From Bryobacteraceae bacterium (lineage in GTDB: Bacteria; Acidobacteriota; Terriglobia; Bryobacterales; Bryobacteraceae), in contig JAICXC010000026.1 of assembly GCA_025980665.1 (NCBI GenBank), forward strand, positions 1 to 48,128: 48,128 nt of DNA, in the 5' to 3' direction. The notes under the pieces were generated by a model, which was not told the origin of the DNA, did not search any database, and was given only the letters and a program-made list of their open reading frames with translations. The position numbers and the translations under genes are program-made. Below, piece after piece: positions 18,514 through 26,713 of this stretch. The first letter of the stretch is position 1. Each line of letters opens with the position of its first letter.

Positions 18514-19032
18514 TCAAAACTGATATTCCGCCGGAGTGATCCCTTTGGCGCGTAGGTACATCTCGGCGGAGGCCCGATGATGCGTGGTGTGGTCCATCAG
18601 GAACATCAATAGTTCCAAGCCGGTCATGGAGCCCTCATCACTTTTATAGGTCTTCGATATCTGCGCTGGAGTGAGTTTCGATACTTTGTCGATCGAAGCG
18701 TCAAACGCCTGCCGCACATACGCCAGTACGTCCTTCTTGTTCATGGAGGCCGGATTGCCGGGATTGGGCTTATCGTTTGAAAAGGGAGCGAGAAACCCCG
18801 CCTGCTCCTGCGCCAGATGCGTCATCTGCTCGGCAAAGCTCATCTGCGGAGGGGTGAGCTTAAAGCGGTAATCTGCCTCCGGCATTTGATCCGCAACCTT
18901 AAGGGTGAAATCGCGCGAGGTCTTCAAGTGCTTCAATACCACCGCCTTGATATCGACTTGCGCAAACGCGGGTAAACCGGCCAGGGCGAGGCAGGCCAGC
19001 GTGGTTCTAGCACTCAAAAATCTGGAAGGCAT
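18514..19032 (-). CDS. Secreted DinB-superfamily protein
   Basis: This 172-residue protein has an N-terminal signal peptide (about 1-24, ending PAFAQ) followed by a DinB/YfiT-like four-helix bundle. The three metal-binding histidines of the superfamily can be assigned to MTHLAQEQAG near residue 70 and to DHTTHHRASAEMYLR near 147-161. DinB-like proteins include metal-dependent thiol transferases and many of unknown role; no substrate can be named. GAGGAG 6 nt before the ATG is a good SD. The gene converges on ftsZ with a 34-bp gap. Exported DinB proteins are common in acidobacteria. Confidence 0.8.
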   Translation of the reverse strand: MPSRFLSARTTLACLALAGLPAFAQVDIKAVVLKHLKTSRDFTLKVADQMPEADYRFKLTPPQMSFAEQMTHLAQEQAGFLAPFSNDKPNPGNPASMNKKDVLAYVRQAFDASIDKVSKLTPAQISKTYKSDEGSMTGLELLMFLMDHTTHHRASAEMYLRAKGITPAEYQF

Positions 19033-19095
19033 GAGCTACTCCTCGTACAGATTGTATCGACTATGCAGCCCGAACCCGCGCGCGTTCAGCCGGGT

Positions 19096-19869
19096 TTAGG
19101 ACTTCCCGGCGGCATGGCGGCGCGCCCTTGCAGGCCAAAGTTTGGTCATGCAAGCCCGCAGTTGCAGGATGGCTCGCGATCTGATCCGGGATATTCGCGA
19201 CTCATGCAGGCCGATGATCTTGGATATTTCCTTCGGCTTGAGCTCGTCGCGATAGTACAGGCTCAGCACGGTTTGGTGGATCTCGGGCAATCCTGAGATG
19301 GCCGCGGCCAAAGTGCGCCGCAGCTCGCTGCGTTCGAGCACGGCGGAGGGCAGCTCGCTCGGGTCGCCGGAGAGGAAATTGAGCAAATCCCGTTGCTCGG
19401 AATTCACGGATTCTTCCGTATCCAGCCTTCCAAGATTCAGCGTGCGGACGTGCACCTGCCACTGGCGATAACAATCGACTGTGATGTTGAGTTCGGAGGC
19501 GACCTCCTGCTCGGTTGGCGTGCGATGCAAACGTTGCTCCGTGGCGGCGATTGCGGCTGCAATCTGCTTGGAGCGCTTGCGCAGCTGGCGCGGCGCCCAA
19601 TCCAGACGCCGCAGGCTATCCAATATCCCGCCTCGGATCTTGTGCTCGGCATACGCTCCCAGCTGCACGTGGCGCGACGGATCGAAGCGGTCGATCGCCG
19701 AAATGAGCCCTACGATGCCAGTGGACACAAGATCATCCAAGCTTACGTTCTCGGGTAGACGTCCATGAATTCTGCGAGCGAGCAGACGGACCCGGGGCAG
19801 ATGCTGCAAGATCAAGGAGTGGCGCTCTTCAGCAGACAGGGTTTGGCTATTAAAACGTGGCTCGTGCAA
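19096..19869 (-). CDS. RNA polymerase sigma factor, FliA/WhiG (sigma-28) type
   Basis: This 257-residue sigma-70-family factor of group 3 contains regions 2, 3 and 4. Region 2 includes LPRVRLLARRIHGRLPENV, then LDDLVSTGIVGLISAIDRFD and AYAEHKIRGGILDSLRRLDW, the FliA/WhiG-type signature. Region 3 has RTPTEQEVASELNITVDCY. Region 4 ends with a helix-turn-helix (LKPKEISKIIGLHESRISRIR near 216-236). The start is TTG at 19869; there is no in-frame ATG ahead of region 2, so the exact start is uncertain. No flagellar or anti-sigma gene is adjacent. Targets are unknown; the family controls motility, development or stress regulons. Confidence 0.9.
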   Translation of the reverse strand: MHEPRFNSQTLSAEERHSLILQHLPRVRLLARRIHGRLPENVSLDDLVSTGIVGLISAIDRFDPSRHVQLGAYAEHKIRGGILDSLRRLDWAPRQLRKRSKQIAAAIAATEQRLHRTPTEQEVASELNITVDCYRQWQVHVRTLNLGRLDTEESVNSEQRDLLNFLSGDPSELPSAVLERSELRRTLAAAISGLPEIHQTVLSLYYRDELKPKEISKIIGLHESRISRIRSRAILQLRACMTKLWPARARRHAAGKS

Positions 19870-19945
19870 ATTTTTTACTCACTTCAATCGGGCGATTCAA
19901 ACCTACTGAGGGGAACCCTCCGACCTAGCAATCGGCTGACCACAT

Positions 19946-19964
19946 TTGTTCCAGAACAAGTTCT
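19946..19964. promoter_or_regulatory. Candidate operator: alternating GTTC/GAAC half-sites in a divergent gap
   Basis: In the 206-bp gap between the sigma factor (-) and the serine hydrolase (+) GTTC, GAAC and GTTC occur at 19948, 19954 and 19960, spaced exactly 6 bp. They form two overlapping inverted repeats: TTGTTC-CA-GAACAA (19946-19959) and AGAAC-AA-GTTCT (19953-19964). This is dyad symmetry typical of a repressor site. The regulator is not identifiable, and either neighbouring gene could be the target. Confidence 0.4.
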
Positions 19965-20075
19965 CTGGATGCACTGCTCGATGCTGTATGACATTCGTGT
20001 CCGGAAACTTCTGGGCGGGAGAAATTTCCGAGACCGAAAAATATTCCCGACTGTGTGTGGTATTCAAGTAGAGTT

Positions 20076-21323
20076 ATGACCCAACTCACACGGCGCCAGT
20101 TCGGAGCTCCGATGGGAGCAATGCTCCTTCTAGGTACGCAAGCGCAGCGCCTATTCGGCATATCCGCGTCCACTAACGCGATCGACCGGACCCTGCGTGA
20201 AGGCATAGAGCGCAGAAAGATTCCCTGCGTCGCCGCGATGGTCGCCACGCCGGATAAGATCCTCTATAGCGGGGCGTTCGGTAAGCGCGATTCCATTTCG
20301 GGACTCGATATTCAACCCGATTCTATTTTCCAGATCGCTTCCATGACCAAGGCGATCACCTCCGTCGCGGCGATGCAGTTGGTCGAGCGCGGAAAGCTGA
20401 AGCTAGACGAGCCGGTAGCGAAGCACCTTCCCGAACTGGGCAAGCTCGATGTGATCCAAGGGTTCGATGCCGCTGGGAAACCAGTGCTCCGTCCGGCGAC
20501 GAAACCCATCACGCTGCGGCATCTGCTCACCCACACCTCCGGATTCGCCTATCCCGTGTGGTCCGCGGAGATGTTCAAGTATACGCAGGCCACTGGGCCA
20601 CTCCCTCCAGGCGTCGTCGCTCCGCTGGTACCTCTGGTGTTCGAGCCGGGCACACGTTGGCAGTACGGCTACAGCGCCGATTGGACCGGACGTCTGGTTG
20701 AGACGGTCAGCGGGCTGAATCTGGAACAGTATTTTCAGCGCAATATTCTTGGGCCTCTCGGGATGAATGACACCACCTTCATTTTTCCGAAGGACAAGTT
20801 CGATCGCCTGGTGAGCCGGTCACAGAGGCAGAACGGAGGCCCGCTTCAGGAAGTCCCCCGCGCGATTCCCCCGAAGCCGGCCGCGTTCAACGGCGGCGGA
20901 GGCCTGGTTTCCACCGCCCCCGATTACATCCGGTTTATGCAGATGATTCTGCGCTACGGACGGTCGGGAGTTCGCGACGAGATTCTCAGTGCGAAGTCTG
21001 TGGAGCTGATGAGCATGAATCAGATCGGCGATCTGGGCGCGGGACGATTGAAGTCCTTTCAGCCCGACACGTCGAGCGATGTGAATCTGCACACCGGAGC
21101 CGTCGACAAGTGGGGTCTGGGCTTCCTCATCAATACGGTCGCGTATCCGGGCGGCCGATCCGCGGGTAGCCTGGCGTGGGCGGGTGTATACAACACGTTT
21201 TACTGGATCGACCCGTCGCGCGGGATCTGCGCCGTGATTATGATGCAGTTCTTGCCGTTTGTGGATAAGGAAGCGGTGGGTTTGTTAAGCGACTTCGAAC
21301 ACGCCGTCTACGCAAATCTTTAA
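20076..21323 (+). CDS. Tat-exported serine hydrolase, beta-lactamase/esterase class C family
   Basis: This 415-residue protein starts at the ATG at 20076, which yields MTQLTRRQFGAPMGAMLLLG, a twin-arginine signal (TRRQF) with a hydrophobic core. A GTG at 20055 would only add seven residues. The catalytic serine motif is SMTK (89-92). YGYSADW near 191 corresponds to the Tyr-containing second motif and HTGAVDKWGLGF near 341 to the KTG-equivalent strand, in the HTG form seen in EstB-type esterases. True class C beta-lactamases have Y-x-N and KTG, so esterase or D-aminopeptidase-like activity is at least as likely as antibiotic resistance. It converges on yjbQ. Confidence 0.88.
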   Translation: MTQLTRRQFGAPMGAMLLLGTQAQRLFGISASTNAIDRTLREGIERRKIPCVAAMVATPDKILYSGAFGKRDSISGLDIQPDSIFQIASMTKAITSVAAMQLVERGKLKLDEPVAKHLPELGKLDVIQGFDAAGKPVLRPATKPITLRHLLTHTSGFAYPVWSAEMFKYTQATGPLPPGVVAPLVPLVFEPGTRWQYGYSADWTGRLVETVSGLNLEQYFQRNILGPLGMNDTTFIFPKDKFDRLVSRSQRQNGGPLQEVPRAIPPKPAAFNGGGGLVSTAPDYIRFMQMILRYGRSGVRDEILSAKSVELMSMNQIGDLGAGRLKSFQPDTSSDVNLHTGAVDKWGLGFLINTVAYPGGRSAGSLAWAGVYNTFYWIDPSRGICAVIMMQFLPFVDKEAVGLLSDFEHAVYANL

Positions 21324-21353
21324 TTTGCGTTTATTCGCGTTCATTGGCGGCTA
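21324..21353. repeat. Copy of a short dispersed repeat (GTTCATT-SGCGGCTA family)
   Basis: The gap between the converging genes, and the end of yjbQ, contains GCGTTTATTCGCG followed by TTCATTGGCGGCTA. The second half matches, with one difference, the GTTCATTCGCGGC copies at 32083-32095 (inverted) and 32503-32515. The yjbQ stop codon lies inside it. Confidence 0.5.
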
Positions 21354-21750
21354 GGAGATGTAAGACTACGCTCCGCCGTTGCGGACCCGAGCGGTGCTCG
21401 AACACATAGATTCCCTGCCACGTCCCCAGCGCCATCCGCCCTCCGATCACAGGGATTGATAGGCTGGTCTGCGTGAGTGCGGAACGTATGTGCGCGGGCA
21501 TGTCGTCCGGACCTTCTGTATCGTGCCGGTAGCCGTATTTCTCCGGAGCGAGTCGTTCGAAAAAATCCGCGAGGTCGAGCACGACGTCGGGATCCGCATT
21601 CTCTTGAATCACCAGCGACGCCGAGGTGTGCTGGATGAACAGAGTCAGCAGGCCGGTATCGGCTTTGGTTGAGGCTAACCAGACCGCGACTTCACGTGTG
21701 CACGGGTACAGACCCTTGCCGCGCGTGCGGATTTCCAAAGTATGATGCAA
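21331..21750 (-). CDS. yjbQ: YjbQ/UPF0047 family protein (secondary thiamine-phosphate synthase)
   Basis: This 139-residue single-domain protein of the YjbQ family has the conserved blocks LFIQHTSASLVIQENADPDV near 37-56, EGPDDMPAHIR near 79-89 and GTWQGIYVFEHR near 108-119. The His residues and Glu of these blocks form a metal or phosphate site in the family. Some members have weak thiamine-phosphate synthase activity; the physiological role is unsettled. It begins one base after the glmS stop, so it is very probably cotranscribed with purS and glmS. Confidence 0.9.
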   Translation of the reverse strand: MHHTLEIRTRGKGLYPCTREVAVWLASTKADTGLLTLFIQHTSASLVIQENADPDVVLDLADFFERLAPEKYGYRHDTEGPDDMPAHIRSALTQTSLSIPVIGGRMALGTWQGIYVFEHRSGPQRRSVVLHLLAANERE

Positions 21751-21751
21751 C

Positions 21752-23605
21752 TTATTCTACGGTGACGCTCTTGGCCAGGTTGCGAGGTTGATCGACGTCG
21801 CATCCGCGCCGAACGGCGATGTGATAGGCGAGCAACTGCAGCGGGACAACCTCCAAAATCGGCAGGAGCAGTTCGTGCGTCGTGGCGATAGGAATCACGT
21901 GGTCGGCGGTCTTGACCACTTCCTGGTCGCCTTCGCACGCCACCGCGATCACCTTGCCCTCGCGCGCCTTTACTTCCTGGATGTTCGAAAGCGTCTTCTC
22001 ATACAGCAGATGGCTGTTTGGATCGGCAAAGTCGCGGGTAGCCAGCACCACCGTGGGAAGATTTTCATCGATCAACGCGTTCGGCCCGTGCTTCATCTCG
22101 CCCGCGGGATAACCTTCGGCGTGGATGTAGGAGATTTCCTTCAGCTTCAGCGCGCCTTCGAGCGCGATGGGGAAGTGAATGCCGCGGCCGAGGTATAGGA
22201 AATCGGAAGAACGGAACAGCAATTTAGCCAGATCCTCATATATATGGTCGTGGCGCAGGATATCTTCCATCTGGCTCGGCAGGTGCGTAAGTTGCTCCAC
22301 TAGACGCTTCGATGTAGCTTCATCCAGCACTTCGCGCTGCTGGCCCAGGTACATCGCGAGCAGAAACAGCGCCGTCAACTGGCAGGTGAACGCCTTAGTG
22401 GACGCGACGCCGATCTCGGGACCCGCGTGGGTGATCAGCGTGCCGGCCGCCTCGCGCGTAATCATGGATCCGACCACATTGCAGATGGCGAGTGTTTTCG
22501 AACCCTTGCTTTTCGCTTCACGCTGCGCCGCCAGCGTATCGGCCGTCTCACCCGATTGCGAAATCACGACCGTTAGCGTGTCCTTGCCGACCAGGGGATC
22601 TCGATAGCGGAATTCGCTGCCGTAGTCCACTTCGACCGGCACTCGGGCCAGCCGCTCGATCATGAACTTTCCGGCGAGAGCAGCGTGCCAGCTGGTTCCA
22701 CAGGCCACAATGCGTACCTGGCGGAATTCCTTGAACTCCTTGGCGGAGATGTCCATTTCGTCCAGGAAAATACGTCCGGATTCCTGGCCCACGCGGCCTA
22801 AGGTCGTGTCCCGCACCGCGCGCGGCTGCTCATAGATTTCCTTGAGCATGAAATGCTTGTAGCCGCCCTTTTCCGCCATGATGGGATCCCACAGAATGTG
22901 GGAAACCTGGCGTTTCACGGGGCGTCCGTTGAAATCGGTCAGATGCACGCCGTCTCGTGTGAGGATGGCCATGTCGCCATCCGCGAGGAAAAACATGTCG
23001 CGGGTATAACCCAGGATTGCGGGTACGTCGGAAGCTACGAAATATTCGCCGTCACCTAACCCCACGACCACGGGCGGTCCAGAACGCGCAGCCACGATTT
23101 TGTTGGGATCTTTCCGCGAGATCACGCTGAGCGCGAATACGCCGGTCAACCGTTTCACCGTATCGCGGACCGCGCTCTCCAGATTACCGTCGAAATATTT
23201 TTCGACCAGATGCGCGATGATCTCCGTATCGGTCTCGGTGACGAATTTGTGCCCTTCCTCGACCAGCTGCTGCTTCAGGGCCAGGTAATTCTCAACGATG
23301 CCGTTATGCACCACTACGATGTCGCCGTGACAATCGCGATGCGGATGGGCGTTCTCTTCAGTGGGCCTTCCGTGCGTCGCCCAACGGGTGTGGCCGATTC
23401 CGTAGGATCCTTCCACCGGATTCAGACGCAGCACTTCTTCGAGGTTTCGCAGCTTGCCTTGAGCCCGCCGCACCCCCAGGCAGTTGCCCTTTTCGAGCAC
23501 CGCAATGCCGGCCGAGTCGTAGCCGCGGTATTCCAGCCGCTTCAATCCGTCCAGGATGATGGGAACCGCCGCCTGGTCTCCGATGTATCCAACGATTCCA
23601 CACAT
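21752..23605 (-). CDS. glmS: Glutamine--fructose-6-phosphate aminotransferase (isomerizing)
   Basis: This 617-residue enzyme makes glucosamine-6-phosphate, the first step toward UDP-GlcNAc for peptidoglycan and LPS. The N-terminal class II glutaminase domain starts MCGIVGYIG with the catalytic Cys2. GHTRWATHG (near 75), HNGIVENY and the TDTE block follow. Two SIS sugar-binding domains cover about 290-430 and 460-605, with SQSGETADT near 350 and the C-terminal [13 protein letters not shown] signature. It starts 2 nt after purS, so there is no room for a glmS ribozyme leader. Length is typical (E. coli 609). Confidence 0.96.
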   Translation of the reverse strand: MCGIVGYIGDQAAVPIILDGLKRLEYRGYDSAGIAVLEKGNCLGVRRAQGKLRNLEEVLRLNPVEGSYGIGHTRWATHGRPTEENAHPHRDCHGDIVVVHNGIVENYLALKQQLVEEGHKFVTETDTEIIAHLVEKYFDGNLESAVRDTVKRLTGVFALSVISRKDPNKIVAARSGPPVVVGLGDGEYFVASDVPAILGYTRDMFFLADGDMAILTRDGVHLTDFNGRPVKRQVSHILWDPIMAEKGGYKHFMLKEIYEQPRAVRDTTLGRVGQESGRIFLDEMDISAKEFKEFRQVRIVACGTSWHAALAGKFMIERLARVPVEVDYGSEFRYRDPLVGKDTLTVVISQSGETADTLAAQREAKSKGSKTLAICNVVGSMITREAAGTLITHAGPEIGVASTKAFTCQLTALFLLAMYLGQQREVLDEATSKRLVEQLTHLPSQMEDILRHDHIYEDLAKLLFRSSDFLYLGRGIHFPIALEGALKLKEISYIHAEGYPAGEMKHGPNALIDENLPTVVLATRDFADPNSHLLYEKTLSNIQEVKAREGKVIAVACEGDQEVVKTADHVIPIATTHELLLPILEVVPLQLLAYHIAVRRGCDVDQPRNLAKSVTVE

Positions 23606-23607
23606 AA

Positions 23608-23853
23608 TTAATCTAGGATCTCCACCCGGTAGTCTTCCATGACGGGGTTAGCCAGCACGTCGCGCGCCACTTGGTCCATTTCCTGCTGAACCTTTTCCTT
23701 GGGCGTCCCTGCCTGAATTTCGATATCGAAAAACTTGCCCTGGCGCACCGCTGTAATGGTCTTATGCCCTAACCCATTCAGCGCACTCTGGATGGTTTGG
23801 CCTTGAGGATCGAGCACGGTGGTCTTATAAGAGACGTAGACGCGAGCTTTCAT
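23608..23853 (-). CDS. purS: Phosphoribosylformylglycinamidine synthase subunit PurS
   Basis: This 81-residue protein starts at the ATG at 23853 ([18 protein letters not shown]). [17 protein letters not shown] and the closing [11 protein letters not shown] are the PurS signature. PurS is the small subunit that joins PurL and PurQ in the fourth step of purine synthesis; neither PurL nor PurQ is encoded nearby. It heads the purS-glmS-yjbQ unit and is divergent from the MBL-fold/purB genes. An in-frame upstream extension to 24576 is a shadow overlapping the opposite-strand gene. Confidence 0.92.
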   Translation of the reverse strand: MKARVYVSYKTTVLDPQGQTIQSALNGLGHKTITAVRQGKFFDIEIQAGTPKEKVQQEMDQVARDVLANPVMEDYRVEILD

Positions 23854-23904
23854 AACGTAAGACCATTGTAGTGGGTTATCATGCAGTCTTAGGGAGAAGC
23901 GTTT

Positions 23905-24684
23905 ATCGTAAAAGGCTGGGTACTTGCGTCGTCTAGTACTGGGAACGCCACACTGCTGGCGACCGAGAAGACCCGTCTCCTGATTGACGCCGGCCTGAGC
24001 CGCAAAGATACGTTCGAGCGTCTGGAGCGGATCGGAATTTCGCCCCGGTCTCTGACGGCGATCCTGATCACTCACGAGCACAGCGATCACGTTGCCGGCT
24101 TGGCGGTGTTGGCCAAGCCTCGCGACGGCGTGCAGATCCCGGTCTACGTTTCGCGGCTCACCGCGCCCTGCATCCCGTGGGGTGATTGCGTTCCGAATCT
24201 CCAGTTGTTCCAGGCCGGATCGGCATTTACGATCGGGGATATCGAAGTGACCAGCTTTACTATCCCCCACGATGCCGTGGACCCCGTGGGATTCTCGTTT
24301 CGAGCCCAGGGCATCAAGATTTCGATTGCCACCGATCTTGGCTATCTGCCGGACTCCGTCCGCGTCCAATTGCGCGGTTCGGATGCGCTGTTGCTCGAAT
24401 CGAATCACGATCTGAACATGTTGAAAGTAGGACCCTACCCGTGGTCGGTGAAGCAGCGCGTGATGGGTCGGATGGGACATCTGTCGAACGACGCCGCGTG
24501 CACATTCGTCCGCGACGACCTCGACCACAGCACCTCGACTCTCATCCTGGGGCATCTGAGCGAACACAACAATCATCCCGAGCTGGTCCGGCAGGCTGCG
24601 TTGGGCGCTCTGTACGGCCGCAGCTTGTTTACCAAGTTACTTATCGCGGAACCGGGGCAGTTGTTAGAAGCTTTTTGTTATTGA
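23905..24684 (+). CDS. MBL-fold metallo-hydrolase (YycJ/WalJ type), apparent AUC start
   Basis: With the AUC at 23905 as start the protein has 259 residues, the usual length for YycJ-like metallo-beta-lactamase-fold hydrolases. The N-terminal strand VLASSSTGNATLL, the segment LLIDAGLSRKDTFERL and the metal-binding motif THEHSDH (codons 24070-24090) are all intact. Further metal ligands are probably in FTIPHDAV and GHLSEHNNH. The frame is closed by TAG at 23890-23892, and between that stop and TTG at 24100 there is no ATG, GTG or TTG; starting at 24100 would delete the metal motif. AGGGAG at 23891-23896 is well placed (8 nt) for AUC. A sequencing error or recent start-codon mutation is the alternative. 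It precedes purB by 52 bp on the same strand. Confidence 0.75.
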   Translation: MVKGWVLASSSTGNATLLATEKTRLLIDAGLSRKDTFERLERIGISPRSLTAILITHEHSDHVAGLAVLAKPRDGVQIPVYVSRLTAPCIPWGDCVPNLQLFQAGSAFTIGDIEVTSFTIPHDAVDPVGFSFRAQGIKISIATDLGYLPDSVRVQLRGSDALLLESNHDLNMLKVGPYPWSVKQRVMGRMGHLSNDAACTFVRDDLDHSTSTLILGHLSEHNNHPELVRQAALGALYGRSLFTKLLIAEPGQLLEAFCY

Positions 24685-24736
24685 TATATGAACCGCGCAC
24701 AACGCCCGGCCCAGGCTGTGCGCTCCAGACCCAAAT

Positions 24737-26059
24737 ATGATTAATCGATATACGCGGCCTGAAATGGGCCGCATCTTCAGCGAACAGAACAAGTTCGATC
24801 AATGGCTGGCCGTGGAGCTGGCGGCCGCCGAAGCTTTGGCCGAATCGGGAGAAGTCCCTGTGGAAGCGGCCCGAGCCCTCCGCGCCCACGCCGCATTCGA
24901 CATCGAACGCATCGACGCGATCGAACGCGAGACCCGGCATGACGTGATCGCATTTACGACCGCCGTGGCGGAGAAAATGGCCGCCGCCGGCGCTGCCGAT
25001 GCGTCACGCTGGCTGCATTACGGACTCACGTCCAACGACGTGGTGGATACGGCCCAGGCGCTGATGCTCAAGCAGGCATCCAAAATTCTGATCGAAGGCG
25101 CCCGGGAATTAGCGGAGATCCTGAAGCGCCGCGCCCATGAATTCAAGAATACGGTCCAGATCGGGCGCACTCACGGGATTCATGCCGAGCCGATTACGTT
25201 CGGGTTGAAACTGGCCCTTTGGTACGACGAAGTGGTCCGCGGCACGAAGCGTCTGGAAGCGGCCGCCGAAGATCTGCGCGTCGGGAAAATCTCGGGAGCT
25301 GTGGGAACCTTCGGGCACATCGGACCGGAGGCCGAGGAACGTATCTGCGCCCGCCTGGGATTAAAGCCGGCCGCGATTTCCTCGCAGGTGATCGCGCGCG
25401 ACCGCCACGCGGCCTGGGTATCGTCGCTGGCGCTAATCACGGCAACTCTTGAAAAGATTGCGCTCGAAGTTCGCCACCTCCAGCGCACCGAGGTTCGTGA
25501 AGCCGAGGAACCCTTTGGTGTGGGCCAGAAGGGGTCATCGGCCATGCCGCACAAGCGCAATCCCGTGGTCTCCGAGCAGATTTGCGGGTTGGCGCGAGTG
25601 GTCCGATCCAATACTCAGGCGGCGTTTGAAAATGTCGCCTTGTGGCATGAGCGGGATATCTCCCACTCTTCGGTGGAGCGTGTGATCCTGCCTGATTCCG
25701 CGATACTTACCGATTATCTGCTGGCCAAAACCCGCTGGCTTGTGGAGGGTATGCGGGTCTATCCGGAACGGATGCTCGCGAATTTGGAATCGACACAAGG
25801 GTTGATCTTTTCGGGGCAATTGCTGCTGGATCTCGCCGCGGCCGGGATGCTTCGCGAGCAGGCCTATAAGTTAGTGCAAACACACGCCATGCGGTCATGG
25901 GAGAGCGGCGCGAGCTTCCGTTCGGCGGTGGAATCGGACCAGGAAGTAGCGTCCTTTCTTTCACTTGAAAAGATTAAGGGGGCTTTTTCCGTGGACCGCC
26001 AGCTGACCCACGTGGACCGTATCTTCCGTCAGGTTTTCGGCCAAGACACTCAGAATTAA
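24737..26059 (+). CDS. purB: Adenylosuccinate lyase
   Basis: This 440-residue enzyme of the fumarase/aspartase superfamily catalyses two fumarate-releasing steps, in IMP synthesis and in AMP synthesis. MINRYTRPEMGRIFSEQNKF is the typical bacterial PurB N-terminus. GLTSNDVVDTA near residue 94 and GRTHGIHAEP near 142 are active-site blocks, and the superfamily signature SSAMPHKRNP lies at 267-276. It is close to, and divergent from, purS, so two purine genes flank the MBL-fold gene. An 8-bp inverted repeat follows the stop. Confidence 0.96.
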   Translation: MINRYTRPEMGRIFSEQNKFDQWLAVELAAAEALAESGEVPVEAARALRAHAAFDIERIDAIERETRHDVIAFTTAVAEKMAAAGAADASRWLHYGLTSNDVVDTAQALMLKQASKILIEGARELAEILKRRAHEFKNTVQIGRTHGIHAEPITFGLKLALWYDEVVRGTKRLEAAAEDLRVGKISGAVGTFGHIGPEAEERICARLGLKPAAISSQVIARDRHAAWVSSLALITATLEKIALEVRHLQRTEVREAEEPFGVGQKGSSAMPHKRNPVVSEQICGLARVVRSNTQAAFENVALWHERDISHSSVERVILPDSAILTDYLLAKTRWLVEGMRVYPERMLANLESTQGLIFSGQLLLDLAAAGMLREQAYKLVQTHAMRSWESGASFRSAVESDQEVASFLSLEKIKGAFSVDRQLTHVDRIFRQVFGQDTQN

Positions 26060-26066
26060 TAACTTA

Positions 26067-26099
26067 CGTAGATTCAGGGTAGTACTAAGAAAATCTACG
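26067..26099. other. Inverted repeat downstream of purB
   Basis: CGTAGATT (26067-26074) and AATCTACG (26092-26099) are perfect inverted arms with a 17-nt loop. There is no T-tract on either strand, so a classical intrinsic terminator is not supported. It could be a transcript-end hairpin for purB or an operator for the following receiver gene. Confidence 0.4.
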
Positions 26100-26142
26100 G
26101 ATTCGAAATAGAACTTCTGAGGTAAACTATACATGGCAACGG

Positions 26143-26574
26143 ATGAATCCTGCTTTCCATATATCAGAGTACGAGTTAGCCCGGGTCCTGGTGGTGGATG
26201 GCAATCCAACCGCCCGCCTCACCCTAAAGACCGTGCTCGAAGCCGGTGGCTATAAGGTGAACGTAGCCGCCAGCGCCGCGGAAGCGGTTGGCAAGCTGGA
26301 TGAGGGCGAGTACGAGCTGGTCTTGAGCGATCTGCCACTGGAATCGCCCGAGGCGGGCTTGAAGGTGCTCGCACACGCCCGCATGATGGATTACAAACCC
26401 GCCACCGCTCTGATTACCGCTTATCAGGACTCGTTTCCGGATTCTGCTCGCCCTCAAAAGTCGATGCTGATCAGCCCAGAGGACGTTCCCGGCTTGCTGG
26501 GTAAGATCGCCGATCTGATTGCAGAGCGAGCCACCCGCCGCCTGCGCCGTGAGCTTCGCCTCGCCGGCGTCTGA
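26143..26574 (+). CDS. Stand-alone receiver-like protein, partly degenerate
   Basis: This 143-residue protein is a single CheY-like domain with no output domain. The acidic pocket begins VLVVDGN (15-21), with only one Asp before Gly20 where two acidic residues are usual. The phosphoacceptor is likely Asp63 (LVLSDLPLE) and the conserved Thr is Thr92 (LITAY). The nearly invariant Lys-Pro of strand 5 is replaced by Ile110-Ser-Pro. Loss of the lysine suggests an atypical receiver that may not switch on phosphorylation. A basic helix (RATRRLRRELRL) ends the protein. No histidine kinase is adjacent. Confidence 0.8.
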   Translation: MNPAFHISEYELARVLVVDGNPTARLTLKTVLEAGGYKVNVAASAAEAVGKLDEGEYELVLSDLPLESPEAGLKVLAHARMMDYKPATALITAYQDSFPDSARPQKSMLISPEDVPGLLGKIADLIAERATRRLRRELRLAGV

Positions 26575-26713
26575 CCGCTTCGATCAAAAGTATTTCCATC
26601 TCCTTAAATCCCGCCAGTACTGGGACATTTGAATCCGTTTCTAGATCCTTCGGACTGCGAAGCTTTCGTGGCTCACCGATAAAATCCAGTCTGTTGCAAA
26701 AACTTTAACATAG

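Noticed and set aside
20076-21323. Antibiotic-resistance class C beta-lactamase
   Set aside because: The KTG-equivalent motif reads HTG and the Y-x-N motif is not clear, which fits esterase-like relatives better; resistance is not supported.
23606-23860. Possible glmS ribozyme upstream of glmS
   Set aside because: purS ends only 2 nt before the glmS start, leaving no leader for the ribozyme, and no matching core was seen.
23608-24576. 322-codon - strand frame as an extended PurS
   Set aside because: Only the last 81 codons match PurS; the extension is antisense to the MBL-fold gene and has no domain.
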